Below are positions 25,419 through 35,084 of a DNA stretch of 64,000 nucleotides, piece after piece. The position numbers and the translations under genes were made by a program. The number at the start of each line of letters is the position of its first letter. Within the stretch, counting starts at the first letter, position 1. Source of the stretch: Epibacterium sp. Ofav1-8 (GTDB lineage: Bacteria > Pseudomonadota > Alphaproteobacteria > Rhodobacterales > Rhodobacteraceae); contig NZ_JAKRFD010000008.1 of NCBI RefSeq assembly GCF_022348185.1, forward strand, positions 124,001-188,000, given 5' to 3'. The notes beneath the pieces are model-generated. The model had not been told where the DNA came from. It saw only the letters and a program-made list of their open reading frames with translations, and made no database searches.

Positions 25419-27428
25419 ATGTCGCTGCCGCCCGGATTCCTTGATGAATTGCGCACCCGTGTCAGCCTGACCGACGTGGTCGGGCGCAAGGTCATGTGGG
25501 ACCAGCGCAAAAGCCAGCCGGGCAAGGGCGACATGTGGTCTCCGTGCCCCTTTCATCATGAAAAAACCGCGTCCTTTCATGTGGATGACCGCAAGGGGTT
25601 CTATTACTGCTTTGGCTGTCACGCCAAGGGCGACGCGCTGAAATTCGTGCAGGAGACGGAGAATGTCTCCTTCATGGAGGCGGTGGAGATCCTCGCGAGC
25701 GAAGCAGGCCTTGAGATGCCCAAGCGCGACCCCAAGGCGGCAGAGAAACAAGACCGCCGCACGCAGTTGGCCGAGGTGATGGAACAGGCGGTGCACTACT
25801 TCCGCCTGCAACTCAAAACCCAAGGGGCGAGCGAGGCGCGCGCCTATCTGGCCCGCCGTGGACTGGATGCGGCAGCGCTGGATCGCTGGGAGATCGGCTT
25901 TGCCCCCGATGGCTGGCAGAACCTCTGGGACGCGCTCAAGGGCAAGGATGTCGCCGATGATCTGATCCTCGGTGCGGGGCTGGCCAAGCCCTCGAACAAG
26001 GGCAAGAAGCCCTATGACGTGTTTCGCAACCGGATCATGTTCCCGATCCGCGATGCCCGGGGCCGGGCCATTGCATTCGGCGGCCGCGCCATGGACCCCA
26101 ATGACAACGCCAAATACCTGAACTCGCCGGAAACCGAGCTGTTTGACAAGGGGCGCAACCTCTACAACCACGGTCCCGCGCGGGCGGCCTCGGGGCGGGG
26201 CAGCACGCTGATCGTGGCTGAGGGCTACATGGATGTGATCGCGCTGTCCGAGGCGGGGTTTGCCTCCGCCGTGGCGCCCCTGGGCACGGCGGTCACCGAC
26301 AATCAGCTGCATTTGCTGTGGCGGATGTCGGACGAGCCGGTGATTGCGCTGGATGGGGACACCGCCGGTCTGCGCGCGGCGATGCGGCTGATCGACATGG
26401 CGCTGCCCTTGCTGGAGGCCGGCAAGAGTCTGCGGTTTGCCATCATGCCCGAGGGCAAAGACCCGGATGACCTGATCCGCGCTGAGGGGCCGGAGGCGGT
26501 GCAGGCAGTGCTGGATCAGGCGATCCCGATGGTGCAACTGCTGTGGCGCCGCGAGACCGAAGGCCGCGTCTTTGACAGCCCGGAACGCAAGGCGGCGCTG
26601 GACAAATCCCTGCGCGAAAAGATCAAGCTGATCCGCGATCCTTCGATCCGGCTGCACTATGCCGAGGACATCAAGGAGCTGCGCTTTCAGCTCTTTCGCG
26701 GCAACCGCGGTGGCGGCGCACAGGGGGGCACCGGCTATGGCCAGCGTCCCGGTGGCTACCAGCCGCGCTCCCGTGCCCAGGGCGGGTTTCGCGACGGCCA
26801 GCGGGTGCCCTGGGGCGCGCCGCCGCCGCCGCGCAGCACCACCCGGGCCTCGATCGTGGCCGCGGCCGAGGAACAGGAGTTCGCCCGGGTGCGCGAGGCG
26901 GTGATTCTGGCCACCGCGATCACCACCCCGACGGTGATCCCGGAATTCGAGGTCAACCTGGAACGGCTGCAATGTCAGGACATGGAGCATGCGCATCTGC
27001 GCGACCTGATCCTGCGCTACGGAATCGACGCGCCGGAGCGGCTGCGCGATGAAATTGCCTATGCTCTGGGACCGGATGCCCTTGAAAACCTGCTGTCGCT
27101 GCGCCATGTGGCTATTAGCCCCTGCGTGCGAAAACCCGGCGATCTGGATATGGCCAGCCTGACCCTGGCGGAGGAATTCGCAAAACTCGAAAGCATGGCG
27201 GGGCTTCATGCCGAGCTGGCGGAAGCCGAGGAGGATCTGGACGGTCTGGCGGACGAGGCCCTGACCTGGCGTTTGCGTCAGGCGGCAGAGGCCCGCAACC
27301 GGGCTGTACGCAGCGAGAATGAGGACAAGGCAACATATGATGTGGGTGAAAACGGGGCGCGACTCAATCGGGATGAGCGCGATGCCTTCGGCGACCTGCT
27401 CAAGCGAATCGGTTTCACTGGCGAATGA
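25419..27428 (+). CDS. dnaG: DNA primase
   Basis: Makes RNA primers for replication. 669 residues. The N-terminal CHC2 zinc ribbon has C43, H46, C64 and C67 (CPFHHEK and CFGCH). The Toprim core has VAEGYMDVIAL and the DGD motif in VIALDGDTAGL. A Gly/Arg-rich linker (about 425-470) leads to the helicase-binding C-terminus. It is 165 bases ahead of rpoD, the usual macromolecular-synthesis order. The ATG has only a weak ribosome site. Confidence 0.96.
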   Translation: MSLPPGFLDELRTRVSLTDVVGRKVMWDQRKSQPGKGDMWSPCPFHHEKTASFHVDDRKGFYYCFGCHAKGDALKFVQETENVSFMEAVEILASEAGLEMPKRDPKAAEKQDRRTQLAEVMEQAVHYFRLQLKTQGASEARAYLARRGLDAAALDRWEIGFAPDGWQNLWDALKGKDVADDLILGAGLAKPSNKGKKPYDVFRNRIMFPIRDARGRAIAFGGRAMDPNDNAKYLNSPETELFDKGRNLYNHGPARAASGRGSTLIVAEGYMDVIALSEAGFASAVAPLGTAVTDNQLHLLWRMSDEPVIALDGDTAGLRAAMRLIDMALPLLEAGKSLRFAIMPEGKDPDDLIRAEGPEAVQAVLDQAIPMVQLLWRRETEGRVFDSPERKAALDKSLREKIKLIRDPSIRLHYAEDIKELRFQLFRGNRGGGAQGGTGYGQRPGGYQPRSRAQGGFRDGQRVPWGAPPPPRSTTRASIVAAAEEQEFARVREAVILATAITTPTVIPEFEVNLERLQCQDMEHAHLRDLILRYGIDAPERLRDEIAYALGPDALENLLSLRHVAISPCVRKPGDLDMASLTLAEEFAKLESMAGLHAELAEAEEDLDGLADEALTWRLRQAAEARNRAVRSENEDKATYDVGENGARLNRDERDAFGDLLKRIGFTGE

Positions 27429-27593
27429 CGAATCAGCGGTGTTTGTGGCGGTCAACTGTGACCCCGACGCCGCGATGAGTCGTTTTGCTAAGGAAGCCTG
27501 AAGAAAAATTGGGTAAACGGGGTGACGAATCAGATGACCGCTCTAAAGATTCGCTCCACCCGAATCGCCCGCAGCCCCTTAGAGGAGCAATGA

Positions 27594-29594
27594 ATGGCCG
27601 CCAAAGATACTGACGACCGCAAGCCTGACGACCAGGAGCCTGAAATCTCGCTCGACATGAGCCAGGCCCAGGTCAAGAAGATGATCGCCGAAGCCCGTGA
27701 AAAGGGCTACATCACCTACGATCAGCTCAACCAGGTCTTGCCGCCGGATCAGGTCTCCTCCGAACAGATCGAGGACGTCATGTCCATGCTGTCGGAAATG
27801 GGCATCAACATCATCGAGGATGAAGAGGCCGAGGAGGAGGAGAACAAGGGATCCACCGAGCTGGTCTCCACCGAATCCAACCGCGAAGTGGCGGTGGCCG
27901 GGGCCCAGGCGGAGAAGCTGGACCGCACCGACGACCCCGTGCGCATGTACCTGCGCGAGATGGGCTCGGTCGAGCTGTTGTCGCGCGAGGGCGAGATCGC
28001 CATCGCCAAGCGCATCGAGGCCGGTCGCAACACCATGATCCTCGGGCTCTGCGAAAGCCCGCTGACCTTCCAGGCGATCACCATCTGGCACGACGAACTG
28101 CTGTCCGAGGACATTCTGCTGCGCGACGTCATCGATCTGGAGGCCACCTTTGGCAACCAGATGGATGAAGAGGGCGACGTGGCCGAGCCGGTCGTCGACA
28201 CCAGCGCCGTTGCCGGTGCCGCCAAGCCGGAAAAGGACAAGGACACCAGCCCTGAACTGGACGCCGACGGCAATCCGATCCTCAACAACGACGACGATGA
28301 CGACGATGATGACGATCAGGCCAACATGTCCCTCGCGGCCATGGAAGCGGCGCTGAAGGATCGGGTGCTGGAAACGCTGGAACGGATCTCCAGCGACTTT
28401 GCCATGCTGTCGGAAATGCAGGACCTGCGGATCTCGGCGACGCTGAACGAAGACGGGTCTTTCTCGGCCGAGGACGAGGCCAAGTATCAGCAACTGCGCT
28501 CCGAGATCGTGGAACTGGTGAACGGGCTGCATCTGCACAACAACCGCATCGAGGCGCTGATCGACCAGCTCTATGGCATCAACCGCCGCGTGATGCAGAT
28601 CGACAGCGCGATGGTGAAGCTGGCCGACCAGGCCCGCATCAACCGCAAGGAATTCGTCGACGCCTATCGGGGCCGCGAGCTGGACCCGAACTGGCTGGCG
28701 GAAATGGGCGAAAAACCCGGTCGCGGCTGGCAGATGTTCATCGAACGCTCCACCGACAAGGTCGAAGAGCTGCGCGCCGACATGGCGCAGGTGGGCCAGT
28801 ACGTCGGTCTCGACATCTCGGAATTCCGTCGCATCGTGCAACAGGTGCAAAAAGGTGAAAAAGAGGCCCGTCAGGCCAAGAAGGAAATGGTCGAGGCCAA
28901 CCTGCGCCTCGTGATCTCCATCGCCAAGAAATACACCAACCGTGGCTTGCAGTTCCTCGACCTCATTCAGGAAGGCAACATCGGCCTGATGAAGGCGGTG
29001 GACAAGTTCGAATACCGCCGCGGCTACAAGTTCTCGACCTATGCGACGTGGTGGATTCGTCAGGCGATCACCCGCTCGATCGCCGATCAGGCGCGCACCA
29101 TCCGTATTCCGGTGCATATGATCGAGACCATCAACAAGCTGGTCCGCACCGGCCGTCAGATGCTGCACGAGATCGGCCGCGAGCCGACGCCGGAAGAACT
29201 GGCCGAAAAGCTGCAAATGCCGCTCGAGAAGGTCCGCAAGGTGATGAAGATCGCCAAGGAGCCGATCTCTCTCGAAACCCCGATCGGGGACGAGGAAGAC
29301 AGCCAGCTGGGCGATTTCATCGAGGACAAGAATGCCGTGCTGCCCTTGGACAGCGCCATTCAGGAAAACCTCAAGGAGACCACCACACGGGTCCTGGCCT
29401 CGCTCACCCCGCGCGAAGAACGGGTTCTGCGGATGCGGTTTGGCATCGGCATGAACACCGACCACACGCTCGAAGAGGTCGGCCAGCAGTTCTCGGTGAC
29501 CCGCGAACGGATCCGCCAGATCGAAGCCAAGGCGCTGCGGAAGCTCAAGCATCCGAGTCGGAGCCGCAAGCTGCGCAGCTTCCTCGACCAGTAA
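27594..29594 (+). CDS. rpoD: RNA polymerase primary sigma factor (sigma-70)
   Basis: Housekeeping sigma factor, 666 residues. Region 1.1 is at the start ([20 protein letters not shown]), an acidic insert with nine Asp in a row lies near residues 230-240, region 2 carries [17 protein letters not shown], and region 4 carries the helix-turn-helix [24 protein letters not shown] precedes the ATG. It follows dnaG and ends in a strong terminator. Confidence 0.97.
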   Translation: MAAKDTDDRKPDDQEPEISLDMSQAQVKKMIAEAREKGYITYDQLNQVLPPDQVSSEQIEDVMSMLSEMGINIIEDEEAEEEENKGSTELVSTESNREVAVAGAQAEKLDRTDDPVRMYLREMGSVELLSREGEIAIAKRIEAGRNTMILGLCESPLTFQAITIWHDELLSEDILLRDVIDLEATFGNQMDEEGDVAEPVVDTSAVAGAAKPEKDKDTSPELDADGNPILNNDDDDDDDDDQANMSLAAMEAALKDRVLETLERISSDFAMLSEMQDLRISATLNEDGSFSAEDEAKYQQLRSEIVELVNGLHLHNNRIEALIDQLYGINRRVMQIDSAMVKLADQARINRKEFVDAYRGRELDPNWLAEMGEKPGRGWQMFIERSTDKVEELRADMAQVGQYVGLDISEFRRIVQQVQKGEKEARQAKKEMVEANLRLVISIAKKYTNRGLQFLDLIQEGNIGLMKAVDKFEYRRGYKFSTYATWWIRQAITRSIADQARTIRIPVHMIETINKLVRTGRQMLHEIGREPTPEELAEKLQMPLEKVRKVMKIAKEPISLETPIGDEEDSQLGDFIEDKNAVLPLDSAIQENLKETTTRVLASLTPREERVLRMRFGIGMNTDHTLEEVGQQFSVTRERIRQIEAKALRKLKHPSRSRKLRSFLDQ

Positions 29595-29676
29595 GCGCGG
29601 CCAGACCTGCATGACCAGGCCGGCGCGAGCCGTCCGGGGCGACAAGACTGGAACAACCAGACTGGCACATCAAAAC

Positions 29677-29708
29677 GGGCGTCCCTCGCGGGGCGCCCTG
29701 TTTTTTTG
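29677..29708 (+). terminator. Intrinsic terminator after rpoD
   Basis: Arms GGGCGTCCC and GGGGCGCCC (one G-U pair) with a 4-base loop, followed by a run of seven T. It lies about 85 bases beyond the rpoD stop. Confidence 0.9.
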
Positions 29709-29896
29709 CCACAATCGGCTGCCCGCGGCGGGCCCTTTGACCGCTGGCGGAGCGGCCCTGCACCGCGCCCCGAGCGCCTTGGGTCGAGGGTGTGCGTTAA
29801 CCATTCGGAAACCCGGATTATTGATTAGAATTTTCGATCAATTATTTTCCTCCTGCGGGGCTGTGCTAGCCTGCGCACAGACACCGGGGGGTGAAG

Positions 29897-30190
29897 ATGA
29901 GTGGACAAAACGACATGGCGAGCGCGCTGGGGGCGCTCGACCGCAAGCTGGATGCGCTGGACACGATGACGGAGGTGAACTCCTTTCTGGTGTCGGTGCT
30001 GCGCGAGCATGAGCAGGACCTGATCCGCATGAGCCCGCAGGAAACCCGCGAATTGCTGCGGCAAAAGGCGCGCGCGGTCTATCGCCCGGATGGCGGCACA
30101 AAACCCAACGCAAAGGCGCTGGAGCTGCTGGAGGAAACGCTGGGGCAGGGTCAGAGCGCGGACATCATTCCGTTTCCGACACGCCGCTGA
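29897..30190 (+). CDS. Small helical protein of unknown function
   Basis: A 97-residue protein, mostly helical and charged (ALGALDRKLDALDTM ... ETRELLRQKARAVY), ending in SADIIPFPTRR. No signal or membrane segment. A purine-rich ribosome site (GGGGGGTGA) supports the ATG at 29897. The stretch before it (29709-29896) has TTAACCAT near 29797, which resembles a CtrA half-site. Family not recognised. Confidence 0.6.
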   Translation: MSGQNDMASALGALDRKLDALDTMTEVNSFLVSVLREHEQDLIRMSPQETRELLRQKARAVYRPDGGTKPNAKALELLEETLGQGQSADIIPFPTRR

Positions 30191-30306
30191 TCAGGGGCGA
30201 ACCGGGGGGCTGACCCGCCGCACCGGGGGGGGCGGGGGCGATCTGATGCGCGACGGGTTGTCGTCAGCCCGCGCGCGGATTACATCAGGGACACCCGGTC
30301 AAAAGG

Positions 30307-30774
30307 ATGTCCCGCATGCCCGCACGTTTCTTCGCCACCGTCCAGACCCGCGCCCTTGCTGCCGGAGCCGCCGCGCTGATGGTGGCGGGCTGCACCGAGA
30401 TGCCGGACCTCGGTCCACAGGCGGACTATTATTCGACCCGCACCCAGGCCCGCATCTACGTGCTGGACAATGGCGATTTCGAGGTGGTGCCTCCGATCGG
30501 CGCCGAAGGGGCCGCCTATTGGTGCGCCGCCTCCGACTATGCCCGGCTCCGGTTGCAGGCGGATTACGCGCAGGATCTCTATGTGGTGAAGGGGCGCGCC
30601 CCCAGCACGGTGACGGGACGGATCGACACCATCACGTTTTCCCTCAACGGGGTGCCGCGCGCCGAAGAGCCCCCCTTCATCCGCCGCTCCTACAGCTTCA
30701 AGCCGGGCGACAGCTTCAGCGTCTCCGCCGCCGAGAGCTTCTGCCGGGATCTCCAGCCCTATCTCCTGTTCTGA
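30307..30774 (+). CDS. Predicted lipoprotein
   Basis: A 155-residue protein with signal sequence and lipobox LMVAGC (C29). The mature domain has strands and a pair of cysteines (YWCAASDY and SFCRDLQ). It lies 6 bases ahead of the YjbQ gene and likely shares its transcript. Function unknown. Confidence 0.75.
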   Translation: MSRMPARFFATVQTRALAAGAAALMVAGCTEMPDLGPQADYYSTRTQARIYVLDNGDFEVVPPIGAEGAAYWCAASDYARLRLQADYAQDLYVVKGRAPSTVTGRIDTITFSLNGVPRAEEPPFIRRSYSFKPGDSFSVSAAESFCRDLQPYLLF

Positions 30775-30780
30775 GCGGTG

Positions 30781-31200
30781 ATGCTGCAACGGGAGGTCAG
30801 CGTTTCGACCCGGGGGCAGGGGCTCTACGAGGTCACCCGCGAGATCCGCGCCCTGGTGGCAGATTGGGGGCGGACGCAGGGGCTGCTGACCCTGTTTGTG
30901 CGCCACACCTCCTGCTCGCTGCTGATCCAGGAGAACGCCGACCCGGAGGTGCAGGGCGATCTCAGGGCCTATTTCGGGCGTCTGGTGCCGCCCTCGACCC
31001 ACCCCGACATGTCCTACCTGCGCCACACCTACGAAGGCCCCGATGACATGCCCGCCCATATCAAGGCGGCGATGATGCCGGTGAGCCTGTCGATCCCGGT
31101 GTCGGAGGGGCAGATGGTGCTGGGCACCTGGCAGGGGATCTATCTGTTCGAACATCGCGACGCGCCGCATCAGCGCCGCATCTTTGCGCATCTCGCCTGA
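30781..31200 (+). CDS. YjbQ-type (UPF0047) secondary thiamine-phosphate synthase protein
   Basis: A 139-residue protein. Family marks are [16 protein letters not shown], the middle [24 protein letters not shown] stretch with conserved His, and [13 protein letters not shown] near the end. YjbQ proteins can form thiamine phosphate in vitro, but the physiological role is unsettled. A GTG three bases upstream is an alternative start. Confidence 0.85.
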   Translation: MLQREVSVSTRGQGLYEVTREIRALVADWGRTQGLLTLFVRHTSCSLLIQENADPEVQGDLRAYFGRLVPPSTHPDMSYLRHTYEGPDDMPAHIKAAMMPVSLSIPVSEGQMVLGTWQGIYLFEHRDAPHQRRIFAHLA

Positions 31201-31294
31201 GCGGCGCCGGCACCGGCGCAATGGGCACGCAGATTGTCCAAGGTCTAGCGGTTGCATTTCCCCTCTACCCAAACCCTAGCTGCTCCCCTATAGT

Positions 31295-31303
31295 TGTGGA
31301 TAA
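31295..31303 (-). promoter_or_regulatory. DnaA-box-like 9-mer upstream of nrdR
   Basis: TGTGGATAA, the exact complement of TTATCCACA, lies 52 bases before the nrdR ATG. It is followed by TGCGCA-AACC-TGCGCA (31305-31320), a second inverted repeat. Both could act in control of nrdR, tied to the replication cycle; this is inference. Confidence 0.4.
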
Positions 31304-31355
31304 ATGCGCAAACCTGCGCACAAGAACGATCTGTCTCGAGGGGAGGGGCCCGAGC

Positions 31356-31823
31356 ATGCGCTGCCCGTTTTGCGGAAATGTCGATACGCAAGTGAAGGAT
31401 TCGCGCCCGGCGGAGGATCATGTCTCGATCCGACGGCGCCGGTTCTGCCCGGCCTGCGGCGGCCGTTTCACCACCTACGAGCGGGTCCAGCTGCGCGACC
31501 TCGTGGTGGTCAAGACCAATGGCAAGCGCGAGGATTTCGACCGTGACAAGCTGGAACGCTCGATCCGGATCTCGATGCAGAAACGCCCGGTGGAGCCGGA
31601 ACGGATCGACCAGATGATCTCCGGCATCGTGCGCCGTCTGGAGAGCATGGGCGAGACCGATATCGCCTCCAAGAAGATCGGCGAAATCGTGATGGAGGCT
31701 CTGGCCCGCATCGACACGGTGGCCTATGTTCGCTTTGCAAGCGTCTACAAGAACTTCCAGGCGGCCGATGATTTCGAGGACTTCGTGCACGAGCTGCGCC
31801 CCCCGGTGCCGCCCGAGGCCTAA
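31356..31823 (+). CDS. nrdR: Transcriptional repressor NrdR
   Basis: Zinc-ribbon and ATP-cone repressor of ribonucleotide reductase genes. 155 residues. Zinc cysteines are C3, C6, C31 and C34 (CPFC and CPAC); the ATP-cone spans about 46-136 ([16 protein letters not shown] ... [13 protein letters not shown]). The ATG at 31356 follows GGGGAGG and gives the standard start MRCPFCG. It leads into ribD after 47 bases, the usual alphaproteobacterial order. Confidence 0.96.
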   Translation: MRCPFCGNVDTQVKDSRPAEDHVSIRRRRFCPACGGRFTTYERVQLRDLVVVKTNGKREDFDRDKLERSIRISMQKRPVEPERIDQMISGIVRRLESMGETDIASKKIGEIVMEALARIDTVAYVRFASVYKNFQAADDFEDFVHELRPPVPPEA

Positions 31824-31870
31824 GTCCCGGCCCGGCTGCCTGAACACAGCCCGGGGAAAGGTCTGATCCA

Positions 31871-32971
31871 GTGAGCAAAAGCGACCATCGGTTCATGGGG
31901 CTTGCCCTGTCGCTCGGGCGACGGGGGCAGGGGCGCACCTGGCCAAATCCGGCGGTGGGCTGCGTCATCGTAAGTCAGGGCCGCGTGGTGGGCCGGGGCT
32001 GGACCCAGCCCGGTGGCCGCCCGCATGCCGAACCCATGGCGCTGGCGCAGGCCGGTGCAGCCGCCCGCGGGGCCACCGCTTATGTCAGCCTGGAGCCCTG
32101 CTCGCATCACGGCAAGACACCCCCCTGTGCGCAGGCGCTGATTGATGCAGGCATCGCCCGCGTGGTCGCCGCGATCGAGGACAGCGATCCCCGCGTCAGC
32201 GGTCAAGGCTTTGACATGCTGCGCGCCGCGGGCATCGAAGTCACCACCGGGATCCGCACCGAGGAAGCCGGCTTTGACCACGAGGGGTTCTTTCTCAGAA
32301 CCGAACAGGGCCGCCCTTTTGTGACGCTGAAACTCGCCTCCAGCTTTGACGGGCGCATCGCCACCGGATCGGGGCAGAGTCAGTGGATCACCGGCCCCGA
32401 GGCCCGCCGCATGGTGCATGCGATGCGCGCGCGTCACGACGCGGTCATGGTCGGGGCAGGCACCGCGCGCGCCGATGATCCCTCGCTCACCGTGCGCGAT
32501 CTTGGCATCGATCACCAGCCCGCCCGCGTGGTGGTCTCCCGCCACCTTGACCTGCCGCTGATGAGCAAACTGGCCCGCAGCGCCGCGGACATCCCGCTCT
32601 ATCTGTGTCACGGAACCGGTGCCGACACAGAACGCCTGCGCGCCTGGGAGGGGCTGGGGGCCCAGCTTCTGTCCTGCAACACCCTCGGCACCCAGCTTGA
32701 CCCGCATGACGTGCTGCACCAGCTGGGCAGCGCCGGGCTGACACGGGTGTTCTGCGAGGGCGGTGGCGCACTTGCCGCCACCCTGCTGGCGCATGATCTG
32801 GTGGACGAACTGATCGGTTTCAGCGCCGGTGTGGCGATCGGGGCCGAAGGCCTGCCGTCCATTGGCGCGCTTGGCATTGGCCAGCTGGCCGAGGCGCCGC
32901 GGTTCGACCTGATCGAGACCCGCCCCGTCGGCGCCGACATCCTGCACCGCTGGCGCCGCCCCCAAAGTTGA
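31871..32971 (+). CDS. ribD: Bifunctional riboflavin deaminase/reductase RibD
   Basis: Deaminates and then reduces the pyrimidine intermediate of riboflavin synthesis. 366 residues. The deaminase zinc site is HAE (52-54) with C77 and C86 in PCSHHGKTPPC; the reductase half begins near 157 (VTLKLASSFDGRIA). Start is GTG with GGGAAAGG upstream. It follows nrdR. The next rib gene lies 4.8 kb away beyond the antisense capsule genes. Confidence 0.95.
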   Translation: MSKSDHRFMGLALSLGRRGQGRTWPNPAVGCVIVSQGRVVGRGWTQPGGRPHAEPMALAQAGAAARGATAYVSLEPCSHHGKTPPCAQALIDAGIARVVAAIEDSDPRVSGQGFDMLRAAGIEVTTGIRTEEAGFDHEGFFLRTEQGRPFVTLKLASSFDGRIATGSGQSQWITGPEARRMVHAMRARHDAVMVGAGTARADDPSLTVRDLGIDHQPARVVVSRHLDLPLMSKLARSAADIPLYLCHGTGADTERLRAWEGLGAQLLSCNTLGTQLDPHDVLHQLGSAGLTRVFCEGGGALAATLLAHDLVDELIGFSAGVAIGAEGLPSIGALGIGQLAEAPRFDLIETRPVGADILHRWRRPQS

Positions 32972-32983
32972 GACCGCCCCCCC

Positions 32984-33012
32984 CTCTTCATCTTCTTAAA
33001 AATATCCCGGAG
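32984..33012 (-). repeat. Gene-end motif GGATATTTTTAAGAAGATGAAG, copy b
   Basis: The minus strand reads CTCCGGGATATTTTTAAG then AAGATGAAG, nearly identical to 21140-21172. It lies between the convergent ends of ribD and kpsC. Confidence 0.6.
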
Positions 33013-33038
33013 CGCGAGGCAGCGCCTCGCATCCTGGC

Positions 33039-35078
33039 TCAGCGCCAGAGCGGCGCGAATGAGGCAAACAAACCCTGCAGTTTCGACAGGCTGCGGTTCA
33101 TCGGGCCGGGGGCGGGCAGATCGCCCTTGATCAGCCGATCCACCGCCACTTCCGGCGAACAGGGCAGGTTGGAAACCGGGTCGAAATAGCGCGGATAATC
33201 AATCAATGCCGCATGGGCCAGCCCCAAAATGCCGGGGCGTGCATCGCGCCAATGGGGCGCTTCCAGCCGATCTCGCGTCAGCCCCCAGCCTGCATAAAAC
33301 GGCAGCCCCACGCAAGTCACCGGCACCCGGCGCAGCAGGGCTTCAAACCCCAGAAGCGAGGTCATGGTCCAGACCTCATCGACGCTGTCAATCAGCGCCG
33401 CCGGATTGGCGTGTTCGGCCACCACATCGGCCCAGGTCTCGGCATGCTTGATGCGCCCCTTGCGCAGGCCGGCCTCCACATCGGGATGCGGTTTGTAGAT
33501 CACCACCGCATTTGGGCGGGCGGCGCGCACCGCCTGCAACAGCTTCATATTGCTGTTGATCTTGCCCGCGCCGAGTAGGATCGAGGCGTCATCCTCGACC
33601 TGACCGGGCACCAGCACCCGGTGGCCTTTGGGCAGATCCGGCAGCGTGCCGTCGAGGTTATATTTCGTGACCTCATGCTTGATCAGCCGCATCACCAGTG
33701 TTTCCACCCGGCGTTCCTGTTGCGGCGTCAGCGTCACCCGCTCGCGGATCAGATCGTCCAGATCGCTGTGGCGGGTGGGGTCGTAGTAGATGCCCTGACG
33801 GTCGAGCACGAGCGAGAGCGGCGGCACCAGTTCCGCCCCCAGCCCGCGCGAGCGCAGAAAGCCATCCTCAAGATGATGCGCCCCGGCGTGGTCCTTGGTG
33901 GCCTTGCTGGCCCAGACCATCCAGTTCTTGCCGCTCTTCTTGGCGGTCTTGGTCTTCTCCGTAAAGGTCATGCGCTTGTGCTGACCAAAGAACCGCTGTA
34001 AGGGCGCGCGTTTCCACAGGCGGATTTCCGATGCAGCCCAGCCCGCGCGGTCCTCGCGCCACGCCCGCACCTGCGCCTCCAGCGAGTCGATCACCTGTTC
34101 GAGCTGGCACAACCGGTCGTGATGGGGATCATACCATGTGGGATAGAGGATCATCGCCGCCGCAAAAAGCTGCGCGCGCGTCAGGCGACGGTGGCGGCCG
34201 GGTGGGGGAAATTCGTCCTGCGTCAGCCCCCAGCCCGCATAAAACGGCTGGCCAAAGATGCGCGGGTTGTGACCGGCCAGAATAGCCTCGAACCCCAGTT
34301 GCGACGACACCGTATAGACGCCGACCGCGCCCTCCAGCAGCAGATGCGGCGAGACCGGCGCGTCAAACAGCTCCACCCGGTCACTGGTATCGCGCGCGTC
34401 GAAATAGCCCGGGCGGTGGCCCTTGCTGGTTTCGGGGTGGGTCTTGATCAGCACGCGCGCGCCGGGGTTTTCCTCCTGCGCAAAGGCGAGCATTTCCTGA
34501 AACCGCCCCTGATCGGCACCGGGAAAGGGGATGGACGCCTTCACAGAGGCATCCTCGCGCAGCTGATCCACCACCAGCACATAGCCGGGTTCTGGCGGCG
34601 GCACATCGGGGTGGAAGGCGTTGTATTTGCTCAGATGTGCGTCCTGCAAACGCGCCATGGCATCGCGCGCCCGTTTCATTAGGGCGCTGTCATCAAGCGG
34701 GTGGTCTTTCAGCAGCGTGACCAGATCGCTCGACAGGGAGGGGTCAAAATGCACGCCGGTGCGGTCGATCAGCAGGCCCAGCGGCGGCTCTCCGCTGCGA
34801 CCCGGATGCACCGAGCGCAAGAATGCATCCTCAATCCGCACCAAGGGCGCGCCATGCTCCTCGGCGATTTTCTTGCCGCGATGGGCGGTGGGGCTGTCGC
34901 CCCAGATGCCGACCAGATCGCCCTCCTTGGGCAGGCCAAGACGGATGTCATACCCGGCCAGATCAAGGATACGGCGCACGCGGGACTGGGTCAGAAAGCC
35001 GCCGTTATACACAAACAACCGGGAGCGCTGGCTCCCGGTTTTTGTCTCCTCCGGATGCGGCAAAGGCCCTTGCATCAT
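33039..35078 (-). CDS. kpsC: Capsule polysaccharide beta-Kdo transferase KpsC-like
   Basis: A 679-residue protein made of two similar halves: about 20-310 (LFVYNGGFLTQSRVRRIL ... FAGHNPRIFGQPFYAGWGLT) and about 375-660 (HLEDGFLRSRGLG ... PVTCVGLPFYAGWGLT). This duplicated capsule-synthesis fold is typical of KpsC, whose two domains add beta-Kdo residues onto a lipid to start capsule chains. It starts 6 bases after the export lipoprotein gene. A perfect hairpin at 35017-35040 lies in its first codons, so the true start may be the TTG at codon 21. Confidence 0.85.
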   Translation of the reverse strand: MMQGPLPHPEETKTGSQRSRLFVYNGGFLTQSRVRRILDLAGYDIRLGLPKEGDLVGIWGDSPTAHRGKKIAEEHGAPLVRIEDAFLRSVHPGRSGEPPLGLLIDRTGVHFDPSLSSDLVTLLKDHPLDDSALMKRARDAMARLQDAHLSKYNAFHPDVPPPEPGYVLVVDQLREDASVKASIPFPGADQGRFQEMLAFAQEENPGARVLIKTHPETSKGHRPGYFDARDTSDRVELFDAPVSPHLLLEGAVGVYTVSSQLGFEAILAGHNPRIFGQPFYAGWGLTQDEFPPPGRHRRLTRAQLFAAAMILYPTWYDPHHDRLCQLEQVIDSLEAQVRAWREDRAGWAASEIRLWKRAPLQRFFGQHKRMTFTEKTKTAKKSGKNWMVWASKATKDHAGAHHLEDGFLRSRGLGAELVPPLSLVLDRQGIYYDPTRHSDLDDLIRERVTLTPQQERRVETLVMRLIKHEVTKYNLDGTLPDLPKGHRVLVPGQVEDDASILLGAGKINSNMKLLQAVRAARPNAVVIYKPHPDVEAGLRKGRIKHAETWADVVAEHANPAALIDSVDEVWTMTSLLGFEALLRRVPVTCVGLPFYAGWGLTRDRLEAPHWRDARPGILGLAHAALIDYPRYFDPVSNLPCSPEVAVDRLIKGDLPAPGPMNRSLSKLQGLFASFAPLWR
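35017..35043. terminator. Hairpin within the first codons of kpsC
   Basis: Perfect 10-base arms AACCGGGAGC and GCTCCCGGTT (35017-35026, 35031-35040) with a 4-base loop. On the plus strand it is followed by TTTG; on the minus strand by TGTTTG. On the minus strand it lies 45 to 68 bases past the stop of the export lipoprotein, so it may damp read-through into kpsC. Confidence 0.45.
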
Positions 35079-35084
35079 CTGCGC

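Noticed and set aside
25389-27455. Minus-strand frame of 688 codons opposite dnaG
   Set aside because: Mirror of a certain primase gene; no ribosome site or recognisable domain.
27579-29645. Minus-strand frame of 688 codons opposite rpoD
   Set aside because: Mirror of the sigma factor; Leu/Asp/His-rich artefact of antisense codons.
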